64,000 bases of DNA, taken from NCBI RefSeq assembly GCF_000621525.1, contig NZ_JHYC01000008.1, forward strand, positions 1 through 64,000, given 5' to 3'. Source of the stretch: Legionella fairfieldensis ATCC 49588 (GTDB taxonomy: Bacteria > Pseudomonadota > Gammaproteobacteria > Legionellales > Legionellaceae). Under the pieces are notes generated by a model that was not told the origin of the DNA, ran no database searches, and saw only the letters and a program-made list of their open reading frames with translations. A program made the position numbers and the translations under genes. Within the stretch, counting starts at the first letter, position 1; each line of letters starts with the position of its first letter. Below are positions 17,247 through 27,776 of the stretch, one piece after another.

Positions 17247-18248
17247 TTAGTTTAAATTCTCATTGATTAATCGGATAAGACCCTCAACCCACAAGTCGCC
17301 ATCATTGACAGCGGGTATCAATGTTAATTGTTGTCCCCCCAGTTCCTGCCACTGTTTTTTAGCTCGAATGCCAATTTCTTCCAGCGTCTCCAGGCAATCA
17401 GTAACGAAAGAAGGGCAAGCGATTGCAAGGCGTTTTATCCCCTTATTAGCCAGTTCAGCGAGTACCTGATCAGTATAAGGCTTTATCCAGGGTGTTTTTC
17501 CTAATCTCGACTGGAAGGATACACCGTATTTCTCGGGTGATAAGTTTAATCGTTTTACCAATTCCCGGGTGGTTGCGTAGCATTGTGCCCTATAACAGAC
17601 GGGTTCTATCAGATTCTCAGGAGCACAGGCTTTTGCACATACTGGATGACAGCCAATACGGCGTAAGTGGCGCTCTGGTATGCCATGATAACTAAATAAG
17701 AAGTAATCATGCTCAGAGAGTAAAGGGGCTATTAATGACGCCTGCGCTTCAATAAAACCAGAATCGTTATAAAAGTCCCGAATAATTGTTAATGAAGGGA
17801 ATACATATCGATGGCTTAATGATTCGAAAACTTTCTCTAGAGAAGTACCTGTTGCAGCAGAAGAATATTGGGGATAAAGAGGTAGTATAATTAACTTATG
17901 ACAGTCGCTTAACTCATTTAAAGCTTGCGCGATTGATGGATTGCCATAGCGCATTCCCAAAGCAACTTTCCAATAAGTATTACCCAGTCTGGTTTGTAGT
18001 TTAAATTGTAAATTGCGACTGTGAACAAGCAAGGGTGAGCCTTTGTCAGTCCAGATTGTCTGGTAAGCCTGGGCCGTTTTTTGGGGTCGAAAAGGTAGAA
18101 TAGTAAGATAAACTAACAGGTAGCGTATTAAAGCAGGTAAATCAATCACACGTTTGTCGAGAAGAAATTCCCGTAAATAACGCCTGACTGCAACAATCTT
18201 CGAGTTATCAGGTGTACCAAGATTAATAAGTAGTAAACCATTTTTCAT
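17247..18248 (-). CDS. hemH: Ferrochelatase
   Basis: A 333-residue ferrochelatase, which inserts Fe(II) into protoporphyrin IX in the last step of heme B synthesis. Signatures include GLLLINLGTPD at the N-terminus, the GSPLLVHS segment, MRYGNPSI, LPLYPQYS, FSYHGIPERHL with the catalytic His (about 184), SRLGKTPWIKPYT, and CPSFVTDCLETLEEI with the conserved Glu. The length fits the bacterial enzyme. It supplies the heme used by ctaB/ctaA nearby, though in a separate transcript. Confidence 0.95.
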   Translation of the reverse strand: MKNGLLLINLGTPDNSKIVAVRRYLREFLLDKRVIDLPALIRYLLVYLTILPFRPQKTAQAYQTIWTDKGSPLLVHSRNLQFKLQTRLGNTYWKVALGMRYGNPSIAQALNELSDCHKLIILPLYPQYSSAATGTSLEKVFESLSHRYVFPSLTIIRDFYNDSGFIEAQASLIAPLLSEHDYFLFSYHGIPERHLRRIGCHPVCAKACAPENLIEPVCYRAQCYATTRELVKRLNLSPEKYGVSFQSRLGKTPWIKPYTDQVLAELANKGIKRLAIACPSFVTDCLETLEEIGIRAKKQWQELGGQQLTLIPAVNDGDLWVEGLIRLINENLN

Positions 18249-18434
18249 TACAAAAACAAACCACCATGGTAAAAGTCACCCTGATACAACATAAAGATAT
18301 AGCCAGCCTCAGACTAAAGCACTGAACAAATAGCCTCAAAACACCGGATTGTGTAAGAGCTCTATTTCACTCTAATAAGCCCATAAGAACACGAAACAGT
18401 GTTTTGAGCACATTTTTCTCGTACCGAGCTTGAA

Positions 18435-18656
18435 CTAGACAGTTTCCGGTTCATCCAATGCAATGACATTAGAAGCGTGTAAGCCACGTTCGCCTTTTTC
18501 AAGGTCATAACTTACCTGTTGTCCAGGAACCAATGTTTTATAGCCTGTGCCATGAATTGCAGAGAAGTGAACAAAAATATCTTCACCGCCTCCTTCAGGC
18601 ATGATAAAACCCCAACCTTTGGCATTATTAAACCATTTGACTTCGCCCGTAGCCAT
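18435..18656 (-). CDS. Cold shock domain protein (CspA family)
   Basis: A 73-residue single-OB-fold protein with both RNA-binding motifs (KGWGFI at about 13-18 and DIFVHF at about 26-31). Within the family it looks more like CspD/CspC than CspA by its acidic EGGGEDIF insertion. AAAGGAGG precedes the ATG. The 272-nt gap to uvrD upstream leaves room for the long 5' leader that often regulates csp genes, but I can see no defined structure there. It presumably binds single-stranded nucleic acid. Confidence 0.9.
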   Translation of the reverse strand: MATGEVKWFNNAKGWGFIMPEGGGEDIFVHFSAIHGTGYKTLVPGQQVSYDLEKGERGLHASNVIALDEPETV

Positions 18657-18928
18657 GAATCCTCCTTTTGCTAAAGCTTATCAATCATTAGTAGTTGCTG
18701 ACTGATCAACTCCATTTATCCCTAAATGACAAGTGTTAACTACTCATTTTACAATGAGCTATTTCACCATACCTAAAATAAAAGCAACTCACAATAGTTT
18801 TTATAAAAAATTGTATAAATCAATTAAATTTCAATCAAGCCAGGCTTAAATTAATATTTTGGGAAAGCTTTGTTTTTGGCTGCTAAATTTAAGATAATGC
18901 ATAAACGATTTTTTAGCTGGATAGATTT

Positions 18929-21109
18929 ATGGCAATAACCGCACTGCTCGATGGGCTTAATGAAAAGCAATGTGAAGCGGTCACTGCACCGCTGGGGAAT
19001 ACTTTGGTTCTGGCAGGCGCCGGTAGTGGTAAAACAAGGGTGCTGGTTAGTCGAATCGCGTGGCTTATTGAACAACAACATCTATCTCCTCATGCTATTT
19101 TAGCAGTAACCTTTACCAACAAGGCAGCGGGTGAAATGAAAAACCGCTTGAACAGCTTGCTCGAAACGCCGCTGATTGGTTTGTGGGTCGGAACCTTTCA
19201 TGGGTTGTGTCATCGGTTACTACGTCGACACTATCAGGAGGCTAAATTACCTGAGCAGTTTCATATTCTGGACAGCGAAGATCAGGCCCGTCTTATTAAA
19301 CGAGTTATTTCTTCTCTTAATCTTGATGAAGATCAGTGGCCGGTAAAGCAGGCGCAGAGCTTTATTAATAGTAAAAAGGATGAGGGATTAAGGCCCCAAC
19401 ATATTCAGGTCACTCAATACGGTCCTGGTCGCACGCTGGTGCAAATTTATAAAGCTTACGAGCAGGCTTGCCAGATTGCCGGGGTGATTGATTTTGCCGA
19501 GATCCTGCTGCGTACTCATGAGCTTTTACGTGATACTCCAGAGTTATTGGCTCATTATCGTCAGCGTTTCCAAGCCATTTTGGTGGATGAGTTTCAGGAT
19601 ACTAACACAATTCAATATGCCTGGATTCGGTTACTTGCCGGGGAACATGCATCAGTAATGGCTGTGGGTGACGATGATCAATCCATTTATGGGTGGCGAG
19701 GTGCCAAAGTAGAAAATATTCAGCAATTTTCGCGCGATTTCAAGAATACTCAGATTATCAGATTGGAACAGAACTATCGTTCAACCTCCACTATTTTAGA
19801 TGCGGCTAATGCCCTTATTACCAATAATAACTCTCGAATGGGCAAAGAATTGTGGACAGCAGGTGCTGCGGGCGAAAAAATTATGGTTTATAGTGCATTT
19901 AACGAATTGGAAGAAGCACGCTTTGTTAGCGAACGTATTAGGGTGGAAATAAACCACGGATATAACGCTGACGAAATCGCTGTTTTGTATCGCTCCAATG
20001 CACAATCCCGGGTTTTGGAAGAAGCTTTATTACGGGCCGGGGTTGCTTATCGTATTCATGGCGGAGTGCGCTTTTTCGAGCGCGCGGAGATAAAAGATAC
20101 TTTGGCTTATTTACGTCTTCTGGCTAATCCAGAGGATGATACGGCTTTTGAGCGGGTAATTAATTTTCCTACACGGGGTATTGGTGAAAAAACCCTTGAT
20201 GAAGTACGTCATCATGCCAAAACAGAGCAAATATCGCTATGGCAGGCTGCGAAACTGGTTTTACAGCGGGAGTTGTTGCCTCAACGGGCAACGGTCGCTT
20301 TAATTCGATTTATTGAATTAATTGAAAAACTACAGCAACAGACAGTATCCATGGATCTCGAAGAACAAATCGCTACGGTAATAGAACACAGTGGTTTATA
20401 TGCTCATTTTGCTAAAATAAAAGGGGATAAATCGGAATCAAGACTGGATAATCTTCAGGAGTTAGTTAACGCAGCCAAGCAATTTCGGTATGAACAGGAT
20501 GAGGAAGACAATTTACCGCTTCTTGTTGCTTTTCTGGCTCATGCCTCCCTGGAGGCTGGCGAGATGCAGGCGGCAGAGCATGAACGCTATGTGCATTTAA
20601 TGACACTACATGCAGCAAAGGGCCTGGAGTTTCCGGTCATATTTTTAGTGGGTATGGAAGAAGGAGTGTTTCCCGGCAAACAATCGATAGAAGAGCCGGG
20701 TCGGTTGGAAGAAGAACGTCGTCTTTGCTACGTGGGTATGACACGGGCTATGAAAAAATTGATTTTGTCTTATGCTGAAATACGGCGTCAGTATGGACGG
20801 GAAGAATATCATCGACCGTCTCGTTTTTTACGTGAATTACCCCCTGATCTGCTGGATGAAATCCGGGTTAAAGCTCGTTTTCAAACGCCTGTTGCGCAGA
20901 AAACTATTCCTTCCGCGGCTAAAGATGCAGGGCTAAGATTAGGGCAAAGCGTGAGTCATACCAAGTTTGGACAGGGTATTGTTCTGGCCGTTGAAGGAGC
21001 CGGCGCTCATACTCGCGTGCAGGTAAAATTTGCGACAGAAGGAAGTAAATGGCTGGTATTGGCCTATGCCAATTTAACCGTCCTTGAAGATAACTGCGCC
21101 CCTTTTTAA
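18929..21109 (+). CDS. uvrD: DNA helicase II
   Basis: A 726-residue SF1A 3'-5' helicase involved in nucleotide excision and mismatch repair. Motifs are in order: Q motif (LNEKQCEAV), I AGAGSGKT (29-36), Ia (AVTFTNKAAGEM), Ib (GTFHGLCHRLLR), II (DEFQDTN), III (GDDDQSIYGWRGA), IV (LEQNYRS), V (MTLHAAKGLEFPVIFL) and VI (EERRLCYVGMTRA). The length is that of E. coli UvrD (720 aa), and the C-terminal tail contains a Tudor-like segment (GQSVSHTKFGQGIVL) that binds RNA polymerase or UvrB. It reads divergently from the cold shock gene. Confidence 0.96.
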   Translation: MAITALLDGLNEKQCEAVTAPLGNTLVLAGAGSGKTRVLVSRIAWLIEQQHLSPHAILAVTFTNKAAGEMKNRLNSLLETPLIGLWVGTFHGLCHRLLRRHYQEAKLPEQFHILDSEDQARLIKRVISSLNLDEDQWPVKQAQSFINSKKDEGLRPQHIQVTQYGPGRTLVQIYKAYEQACQIAGVIDFAEILLRTHELLRDTPELLAHYRQRFQAILVDEFQDTNTIQYAWIRLLAGEHASVMAVGDDDQSIYGWRGAKVENIQQFSRDFKNTQIIRLEQNYRSTSTILDAANALITNNNSRMGKELWTAGAAGEKIMVYSAFNELEEARFVSERIRVEINHGYNADEIAVLYRSNAQSRVLEEALLRAGVAYRIHGGVRFFERAEIKDTLAYLRLLANPEDDTAFERVINFPTRGIGEKTLDEVRHHAKTEQISLWQAAKLVLQRELLPQRATVALIRFIELIEKLQQQTVSMDLEEQIATVIEHSGLYAHFAKIKGDKSESRLDNLQELVNAAKQFRYEQDEEDNLPLLVAFLAHASLEAGEMQAAEHERYVHLMTLHAAKGLEFPVIFLVGMEEGVFPGKQSIEEPGRLEEERRLCYVGMTRAMKKLILSYAEIRRQYGREEYHRPSRFLRELPPDLLDEIRVKARFQTPVAQKTIPSAAKDAGLRLGQSVSHTKFGQGIVLAVEGAGAHTRVQVKFATEGSKWLVLAYANLTVLEDNCAPF

Positions 21110-21122
21110 GCATAACTCACCA

Positions 21123-21154
21123 GCCTTACCCGTTTATCCAAAACCGGGTAGGGC
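21123..21154 (+). terminator. Putative terminator of uvrD
   Basis: GCCTTACCCG (21123-21132) pairs with CGGGTAGGGC (21145-21154), ten pairs with one G-T, around a 12-nt loop. A short T-containing tail follows. It starts 13 nt after the uvrD stop. Confidence 0.5.
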
Positions 21155-21350
21155 ATGGTTTTCCAATAGGCTGTTGATCAGAATCCCGGATTAAAGCTTG
21201 TTTAGACAAGATTGCTGAAATTACACCTCGCATTAAATCTTCCTGGTGGCAGAGAAATTAAGGAATATCTAAAAAATAGGGTTGAATTTAATACGAGCTG
21301 GTGCTACGGTTTGTTGCCAATAAATGTTTATCTTACTTAAGGGGAGCGGC

Positions 21351-22142
21351 GTGAAATTTACAACACTATTAACAGCAGGTGCGTTAATGGCGGCAATGTC
21401 TTCACCGATGGCTTTAGCTGCGGCGAACACTTCGAATAACGGAATGCCAGAGGCGCAAAAAAAACAGATTGAACAAGTCATCCATGATTATTTAGTTAAC
21501 AATCCACAAGTATTGATGGAAGCGTCTCAGGCACTGCAACAACAGCAGCAGCAACACATGCAACAACAAGCTCAGACGGCTATTCAAAAAAATGCCGACG
21601 AATTATTTAACGATAATATGACCGTCGCAGGTAACCCCAAAGGTGATGCCACCCTGGTGGAGTTTTTTGATTATCAATGTATCCACTGTAAAAAAATGGC
21701 ACCCGTTATCAGTTCATTAATTAAACAAAATTCAAATTTGCGAGTTGTTTATAAAGAATTCCCTATTTTTGGTAAAAGTTCAGAAACGGCATCACGTGCG
21801 GTGTTGGCAGCAGCCATGCAAGGTAAATACATGCCTATGCATGAAGCGTTGCTTAAACAGGAAAATCGCTTGAATGACCAGTCAATTATGGATGTGGCAA
21901 AATCAGTGGGTCTGGATATGGCAAAATTAAAAACAGATATGAATAGCCAGACAGTGACTGATGCGCTGGCAGCGAATCGACAACTCGCTGAAAAATTGAA
22001 TCTGATGGGAACTCCAGCGTTTATTATAGCAACAACCCCCAATGGTAAATTAAAAGCAGGCACTACGCCCGCGTTTATCCCGGGTGCGGCCAGTGAAGAA
22101 GCGCTTCAGGAACTTATTAAGAAAGCAACATCAAATTCCTAG
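21351..22142 (+). CDS. DsbA-family periplasmic thiol oxidoreductase (DsbA2/Com1-like)
   Basis: A 263-residue exported protein. GTG at 21351 is chosen because AAGGGGAG lies 4 nt upstream and a clean signal peptide follows (cleavage near LALAA, residue 24). Residues 30-85 form an N-terminal helical, Gln-rich extension of the sort that dimerises DsbA2-like proteins. The thioredoxin-like domain has the active site CIHC (110-113) in FFDYQCIHC and the cis-Pro loop MGTPAF. Such dimeric DsbA2 proteins in Legionella act in disulfide formation and isomerisation, including proteins of the Dot/Icm apparatus; the functional statement is by family only. Confidence 0.85.
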   Translation: MKFTTLLTAGALMAAMSSPMALAAANTSNNGMPEAQKKQIEQVIHDYLVNNPQVLMEASQALQQQQQQHMQQQAQTAIQKNADELFNDNMTVAGNPKGDATLVEFFDYQCIHCKKMAPVISSLIKQNSNLRVVYKEFPIFGKSSETASRAVLAAAMQGKYMPMHEALLKQENRLNDQSIMDVAKSVGLDMAKLKTDMNSQTVTDALAANRQLAEKLNLMGTPAFIIATTPNGKLKAGTTPAFIPGAASEEALQELIKKATSNS

Positions 22143-22185
22143 CGGATTTATTGAACTTATTGATTCCATGTGATTTATTTGTCGT

Positions 22186-22201
22186 CCCCGCAAAAGCGGG
22201 G
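22186..22201. repeat. REP-like palindrome
   Basis: CCCCGC-AAAA-GCGGGG, set in a GTC...GAGCCATC context, has the form of the widespread proteobacterial REP-like palindromes. It sits 43 nt after the dsbA-like stop and could also end that transcript, but no T-run follows. Confidence 0.55.
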
Positions 22202-22351
22202 AGCCATCTCGTTTTCAGAGTGCTACAAATAAATAGAGAAGAGTTTTTTTAACAAAAACATACAACAATGAGAGGATCATTCAGGTAGATGTGAACTTCC
22301 AATTCGTTTTGAGTTTAAGTTCTTTCGCTGTATTCGTTTTTCGAGATAAAC

Positions 22352-23257
22352 ATGACAAAACCGGCCACGTTTCAAGATATCATTTTAATTCTACAGCAAT
22401 TCTGGGCTTCCCAGGGCTGTGTAATTCTTCAACCATTGGATATGGAAGTAGGAGCAGGGACTTTTCATCCTGCGACTTTTTTACGGGCTATAGGCCCAGA
22501 GCCATGGTTTGCTGCTTACGTACAGCCATCCAGACGTCCTGCTGACGGACGTTATGGAGAAAATCCAAATCGTGTACAACATTACTATCAATTTCAGGTA
22601 GTGTTAAAACCGTCTCCACTTGACATACAGGATAAATATCTCAACTCACTCCGTGCGTTAGGGATTGATCCTTTGACAGACGACATTCGTTTTGTAGAAG
22701 ATAATTGGGAATCACCGACTTTAGGAGCTTGGGGATTAGGCTGGGAAGTCTGGCAAAACGGCATGGAAATCTCACAGTTTACTTATTTTCAACAGGTAGG
22801 TGGGCTGGTTTGTAAACCCATCACGGGCGAGTTAACTTATGGCCTCGAACGGCTCGCCATGTATGTATTGGGTGTCGATAATCTCTTTGATTTACCTTGG
22901 TCTAAAACAGCACATAGTATAGTGACCTATGGGGATGTCTTTCATCAGAATGAAGTGGAAATGTCAGCTTATAATTTTGAGCAGGCGAATGTTGATGCGT
23001 TATTTCGGCTTTTTGATCTTTATGAAAGCGAGGCACAAAAACTGGTTAGTCTTAACCTTCCTTTGCCGGCGTATGAAATGGTTATAAAGGCATCGCATGC
23101 CTTTAATTTATTAGACGCAAGGCGTGCTATTTCAGTCACTGAACGACAACGTTATATTTTACGTGTCAGACATTTAGCCCGATCCGTTGCCCAAGCGTAT
23201 TATGAAGCGCGTGAAGCGCTGGGTTTCCCTATGCAGAGAGAATGTAATGGCAAGTGA
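22352..23257 (+). CDS. glyQ: Glycyl-tRNA synthetase alpha subunit
   Basis: A 301-residue class II aminoacyl-tRNA synthetase subunit. [60 protein letters not shown] (motif 2 region) and [11 protein letters not shown] (motif 3) are characteristic. The alpha subunit carries the aminoacylation site, with glyS as the tRNA-binding partner in the alpha2-beta2 enzyme. It overlaps glyS by 11 nt. The 209-nt gap upstream contains a REP-like element only. Confidence 0.96.
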   Translation: MTKPATFQDIILILQQFWASQGCVILQPLDMEVGAGTFHPATFLRAIGPEPWFAAYVQPSRRPADGRYGENPNRVQHYYQFQVVLKPSPLDIQDKYLNSLRALGIDPLTDDIRFVEDNWESPTLGAWGLGWEVWQNGMEISQFTYFQQVGGLVCKPITGELTYGLERLAMYVLGVDNLFDLPWSKTAHSIVTYGDVFHQNEVEMSAYNFEQANVDALFRLFDLYESEAQKLVSLNLPLPAYEMVIKASHAFNLLDARRAISVTERQRYILRVRHLARSVAQAYYEAREALGFPMQRECNGK

Positions 23258-25337
23258 TTTTTTATTTGAATTGGGTTGTGAAGAGCTTCCTTCGGGTGCT
23301 GTTCAACCGTTGGCTCACGCTTTAACAACGCATCTACTCGCTGCTTTGGACAAGGCGCAAATTGGGTATGGCAAATGGCGTTCTTTTGCAACCCCCCGGC
23401 GTCTGGCAATCCTGATTAGTGATTTGCAGGAAGAACAACCTGCTCAGGTAGTTTCGCGTCGTGGCCCCGCTATGGCTGCGGCTTATGATGCACAGGGCCA
23501 ACCTACTCCTGCATTGTTGGGATTTGTCAAATCCTGTGGTGTTACAATTGAAGCACTTACTACCAGTAAAACCGATAAAGGTGAATGGCTGATTCATGAG
23601 ACAGTGACGAAAGGCACAAAAACCAGCGATTTGTTACCCACGATGATCACCCAGGCGTTAACGGCGTTGCCTATCGTTAAACCCATGCGGTGGGGGAGCG
23701 GGGATACCGAGTTTGTTCGCCCCGTACATTGGGTTGTGATGTTGTTAAATAATCAAGTGATTGATTGCGAGATTTTGGGAGTCAGAGCAGGACGTTTCAC
23801 CTATGGCCATCGTTTTCATCATCCTCAATCCATTGAGATTTTGCATACCTCAAAGTATGAGTCTTTATTGAGAAACGCTTTTGTCATCGCTGATTTTACT
23901 ACTCGCAGGACTCTTGTCATCGAGCAGGTCGAACAGTTGGCCAGTCAGCATGCAGCTCAGGCTATTATGCCCGATGCGCTGATTGATGAAGTTACCGCAA
24001 TTGTTGAGTGGCCACAGGCATTATTAGCGGGTTTCGAACCCGATTTTCTTACCGTCCCGGCTGAGGCTTTAATTGCTTCCATGCAAAACCATCAGAAATG
24101 TTTTGCTTTGCAAAATGATGAAAAAGCGTTGCTCCCTTATTTTATTACAGTCGCTAATATTGCGAGTCGTGAACCGAAACAGGTTATTGCTGGTAATGAA
24201 AAAGTAATGCGGGCGCGACTGAGCGATGCTGCTTTTTTCTTTCATCAGGATAAAAAGCAACCATTAAGTCATCATCTGGCTGCGACAGAAAAAGTGATAT
24301 TTCAGGCCCAATTAGGCAGCTTGCAAGATAAAGCGAAACGTTTGCAACTGATCATGCGTTTTCTGGCGAAAGTACTTTCTTTGGATGTGCAACAGGCAAA
24401 CCGGGCTGCGGAATTAAGTAAATGTGATTTAATGACAGGTATGGTCGGGGAGTTTCCAGAGTTACAGGGGTTAATGGGTTATTATTATGCACGTCATGAT
24501 GGCGAAGGAGAAGAGGTCGCTCTTGCTTTGAATGAACAGTACATGCCTCGTTTTTCCGGAGATAAATTACCCGATTCCAGGATTGGTTTTGCTTTGTCGC
24601 TTGCTGATCGTCTGGATACTTTGGTTGGTATTTTTTCAATTGGACAAAAACCGTCTGGTGTTAAAGATCCTTTTAAATTACGTCGTCATGCATTAGCAGT
24701 CGTCCGTCTTTTGCTGAGCGTTCCCACGCCGCTTAAATTAACCCAATTAATTGAAGAAACACAACGAGCATATGGTGCTCTGCTCCCCCATCAGTCAAAA
24801 GCCGAGGTGGCCAAAGAATTGTCGCTTTTTATTTTAGAGCGTTTACAGTCATACTATCAGGGACAGCAAAGTTTCAGTGGGGATTTGATACTGGCTGTAC
24901 GCGCCCGGCAAGAAGACTGGCTTTATGATTTTGATAAACGGATTCATGCCCTGGCCATTTTTATTAATTTACCCGAGGCGGCAGCATTATCTGCTGCGTG
25001 TAAACGAGTCAATAATCTATTACAGCAAACGGCTTATTTTGGTACTATGATTGAAGATGTTAATGAAAGTTTGTTAGAAGACGGGGCTGAGAAAGCACTT
25101 TTTGTTCACCTTCAAGCGATAGAACAAGTGGTGCAACCCCTTTATATCAACGAAGAATATGTAAACATTTTAAATCAGCTGGCAAGTTTACGTGAGCCGA
25201 TAGATGCTTTTTTTGAACAGGTGATGGTTATGGTTGATGATCCGGTGATTAAAATGAATCGTTTATCCTTACTCACCCGTTTGCAATCGTTATTACAAGG
25301 AGTTGCTGACATTTCTTTGTTGCAATTGAACGTATGA
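23247..25337 (+). CDS. glyS: Glycyl-tRNA synthetase beta subunit
   Basis: A 696-residue beta subunit (E. coli 689). It opens with [16 protein letters not shown], typical of the family, and continues with [35 protein letters not shown]-like and QNHQKCFAL blocks; the HD-domain-like region ([36 protein letters not shown]) and the C-terminal anticodon-binding domain follow. I take the ATG at 23247, preceded by GAGAG, rather than an upstream in-frame start that would lie deep inside glyQ. It shares ATGA with gmhB. Confidence 0.95.
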   Translation: MASDFLFELGCEELPSGAVQPLAHALTTHLLAALDKAQIGYGKWRSFATPRRLAILISDLQEEQPAQVVSRRGPAMAAAYDAQGQPTPALLGFVKSCGVTIEALTTSKTDKGEWLIHETVTKGTKTSDLLPTMITQALTALPIVKPMRWGSGDTEFVRPVHWVVMLLNNQVIDCEILGVRAGRFTYGHRFHHPQSIEILHTSKYESLLRNAFVIADFTTRRTLVIEQVEQLASQHAAQAIMPDALIDEVTAIVEWPQALLAGFEPDFLTVPAEALIASMQNHQKCFALQNDEKALLPYFITVANIASREPKQVIAGNEKVMRARLSDAAFFFHQDKKQPLSHHLAATEKVIFQAQLGSLQDKAKRLQLIMRFLAKVLSLDVQQANRAAELSKCDLMTGMVGEFPELQGLMGYYYARHDGEGEEVALALNEQYMPRFSGDKLPDSRIGFALSLADRLDTLVGIFSIGQKPSGVKDPFKLRRHALAVVRLLLSVPTPLKLTQLIEETQRAYGALLPHQSKAEVAKELSLFILERLQSYYQGQQSFSGDLILAVRARQEDWLYDFDKRIHALAIFINLPEAAALSAACKRVNNLLQQTAYFGTMIEDVNESLLEDGAEKALFVHLQAIEQVVQPLYINEEYVNILNQLASLREPIDAFFEQVMVMVDDPVIKMNRLSLLTRLQSLLQGVADISLLQLNV

Positions 25338-25873
25338 ATAAATTTATTCTTTTAGACAGAGACGGGGTAATTAATCAGGATTCTTTTCATTATATTAAAT
25401 CCGCTGAAGAATTTATTCCTTTACCGGGTAGTATAGAGGCAATTGCCCGTTTAACTGCAGCAGGGTATCAGATTGGTGTAGCCACTAATCAGTCAGGCAT
25501 TTCCCGTGGTCTTTATGATGAAAAGATACTGGATTCTATTCATGCCAAAATGCTTGATTTGGTGCATGCTGCGGGAGGAGAAATTGCCGCCATTGAATAT
25601 TGTATTCATCTGCCTGAAGGAAAATGCAATTGCCGTAAACCTGCACCTGGTATGCTCTATGCACTTGCGGAACGCTTGAATTGTTCTTTAACAGGTGTTC
25701 CCTTTGTTGGGGATAGAGTATCTGATATTCAGGCAGCAGAAACCGTAGGGGCGACTCCGATCATGATCCCTTCACCAATGACTGATAAAGCGAATTTACA
25801 GGCTTATTCTCATGTTCCTGTTTTTACGTCACTTTTTCATTATGTGGATTATTTGTTGACAGAGAATGATTGA
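25334..25873 (+). CDS. gmhB: D-glycero-beta-D-manno-heptose-1,7-bisphosphate 7-phosphatase
   Basis: A 179-residue HAD-superfamily phosphatase. Motif I LLDRDGVIN (6-14), the ATNQSGISRG motif II region, the zinc-binding CIHLPEGKCNCRKP (three Cys and a His, about 90-104), and motif IV VGDRVSDIQAA identify GmhB. It removes the 7-phosphate in the pathway to ADP-heptose for the lipopolysaccharide core. ATGA overlap with glyS and 8-nt overlap with rsmJ show a four-gene operon. Confidence 0.94.
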   Translation: MNKFILLDRDGVINQDSFHYIKSAEEFIPLPGSIEAIARLTAAGYQIGVATNQSGISRGLYDEKILDSIHAKMLDLVHAAGGEIAAIEYCIHLPEGKCNCRKPAPGMLYALAERLNCSLTGVPFVGDRVSDIQAAETVGATPIMIPSPMTDKANLQAYSHVPVFTSLFHYVDYLLTEND

Positions 25874-26588
25874 TTATTTAGCCATAGGCTATGAAAATGA
25901 AACATTAATGACGCAGGCAAAACAGCTTGCAGCGCAGCTTAATCTGCCTATTGATAATTCGGCTGCCGATCAATTATTACTGACTTCAGATAAACTTGTG
26001 CTCAAGCTGGAATCTTTTTCACCTTTATATGCTGATTTCAGTTGTCAAACCTGGCAAAAGCGTCGCGATGCGGGAAAAAAGCAGGGATTAGTGCGCGCCT
26101 GTAAACCAGGTCATGGGTTACGTATTATTGATGCAACCGCAGGTTGGGGTAGAGATGCTGCAGTGCTTGCGAGTTGTGGTGCAGAAGTATTAATGCTGGA
26201 ACGAAATCCGGTAATGGCTGCTTTGCTTGCTGACGCCTTGCAACGTCAAGATCAACATGCGCAAAAAATGCTTGATATTAAACTTTGTAATACTGATGCA
26301 CTGTCTTATTTGCAAACGCTTCAGCCTGATGACTACCCTGATTTGATTTATATTGACCCAATGCATCCTCAACGCCAGAAGTCTGCTTTGGTAAAAAAGG
26401 ATATGCAGGCTTTGCAACAATTAATTAATAGGGATGATAGCGCGTTGACTTTGTTAGAGCTTGCTAAAAATAGAACAAAAAAACGAGTTGTTGTTAAATG
26501 GCCGCAGCATTTGAAACCTCTTTTAAAGCCAACGTCCAGCATGGCCGGTAAAACAGTCCGTTTCGATATTTATACCAAAGCCTGTTGA
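25866..26588 (+). CDS. rsmJ: 16S rRNA (guanine1516-N2)-methyltransferase RsmJ
   Basis: A 240-residue methyltransferase of the former DUF548 family. The SAM-binding motif I is IIDATAGWGRDAAVLAS (about 90-106), the acidic loop LMLERNPVMAALL, and the catalytic region LIYIDPMHPQRQKSALVKKD is diagnostic of RsmJ. It methylates G1516 of 16S rRNA. It is the last gene of the glyQ-glyS-gmhB-rsmJ run. Confidence 0.93.
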   Translation: MIDYLAIGYENETLMTQAKQLAAQLNLPIDNSAADQLLLTSDKLVLKLESFSPLYADFSCQTWQKRRDAGKKQGLVRACKPGHGLRIIDATAGWGRDAAVLASCGAEVLMLERNPVMAALLADALQRQDQHAQKMLDIKLCNTDALSYLQTLQPDDYPDLIYIDPMHPQRQKSALVKKDMQALQQLINRDDSALTLLELAKNRTKKRVVVKWPQHLKPLLKPTSSMAGKTVRFDIYTKAC

Positions 26589-26695
26589 CCTTCGCTGGCA
26601 TGAACCAAAACAGACGCACCGAAAGGCAGCATGCATAGGTAGGATGAATTTACAATAATGCCCACTATTAATTATTTTTCTAAAAGGATGGAACC

Positions 26696-27775
26696 ATGAA
26701 CAATCCGTTGAGAAATCAGGAATTAGATGGTCTTCGCGGTCTTGCTGCCTTGGCTGTTGTATTAGGACACTGTAATACCAATGCTAGCGGATATGAGGTG
26801 TGGACGAAAAGTATCAAGGATTTGCCTCATATGTCATTCTCTCAAATCATTGGACGTTTTGGGCACATTCTATTTCCGGCAGATGCAGCAGTCATTATTT
26901 TTTTTGTTTTGAGTGGTTATGTATTATGGGGTTCCATGTTAAGGCGCGGGGTGAGTTCAGTAGTTACCGTAGTACCTTACATGATAAATCGCGTGTATCG
27001 CCTGATGCCTGTTGCTATTATCAGCGCGATAATATTGGCTTTTATTATGCCGGCATCTGGAAAAGATGTCGCGCAGAATGCCTTATTGCTTAGTTCAAAT
27101 ATGAATGGTGTTCAATGGTCATTGCAAGTGGAATTGCTGGCAAGCCTGTTTCTCTTTTTTGCTTTTTTAATTGCAGGAAAACAATGGGTGTTTATTGTTC
27201 CTTTGGTGGCAGGAATTTATTTTATTCATCCTTACAGTCATCAGTTTGTTTTATTGTTTCTTCCTTTTCTGTCAGGCGCTTCTTTGCATTATTTACCTGC
27301 TCGGCCATTCCGAATGGTCTCATTGGCGATAATAGCCTATCTTGTATTGGTAACGGTTGATTTTCTTTTACAAAGAAATTTCTTTTCTTTGAATGTGCGG
27401 TTTTTTACGTCTTTTATTGTGGTGGGTGCAGTTATTCATCAGAAATACAGGTTTTTAAGATCCTCTATTCCTCAATTTTTAGGGAAAATCAGTTACTCTT
27501 TTTATTTGACTCATGTTGCTGGTACATTAGTGGCAGAAAAACTAATCGTTTTCCTGCAATTACAGGCAGCAAATCAATTTGAGACCTTTTTAATATTAAT
27601 TTTCTTTTCACTAGGATTTACCTTGCCAATGAGTTGGTTAATCCACGTATTGGTTGAGAAGCCTGGAATAGCAGCGGGAGCCGGTGTTATCCAATCGGTT
27701 AATCAGTGGATTGAAAAGAAAAGAGTATTTTTATCTCCTCAACGTCTTTCTGAAAAGGATGTTATTGCAAGCTGA
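26696..27775 (+). CDS. Acyltransferase 3 (OafA-like) membrane protein
   Basis: A 359-residue membrane O-acyltransferase with about ten hydrophobic segments. ELDGLRGLAALAVVLGHCNT at 10-29 carries the conserved R-G-x-A and His of the acyltransferase-3 family, with FFVLSGYVLWGSML following at about 69. Such enzymes acetylate or otherwise acylate cell-surface polysaccharide, lipopolysaccharide or peptidoglycan. There is no extra C-terminal SGNH domain. AAAAGGATGG precedes the ATG. It ends one base from the convergent epmC. The substrate is unknown. Confidence 0.85.
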   Translation: MNNPLRNQELDGLRGLAALAVVLGHCNTNASGYEVWTKSIKDLPHMSFSQIIGRFGHILFPADAAVIIFFVLSGYVLWGSMLRRGVSSVVTVVPYMINRVYRLMPVAIISAIILAFIMPASGKDVAQNALLLSSNMNGVQWSLQVELLASLFLFFAFLIAGKQWVFIVPLVAGIYFIHPYSHQFVLLFLPFLSGASLHYLPARPFRMVSLAIIAYLVLVTVDFLLQRNFFSLNVRFFTSFIVVGAVIHQKYRFLRSSIPQFLGKISYSFYLTHVAGTLVAEKLIVFLQLQAANQFETFLILIFFSLGFTLPMSWLIHVLVEKPGIAAGAGVIQSVNQWIEKKRVFLSPQRLSEKDVIAS

Positions 27776-27776
27776 A

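Noticed and set aside
22186-22201. Hairpin after the dsbA-like gene as an intrinsic terminator
   Set aside because: No T-run follows, and the sequence fits a REP-like palindrome; kept as a repeat only.
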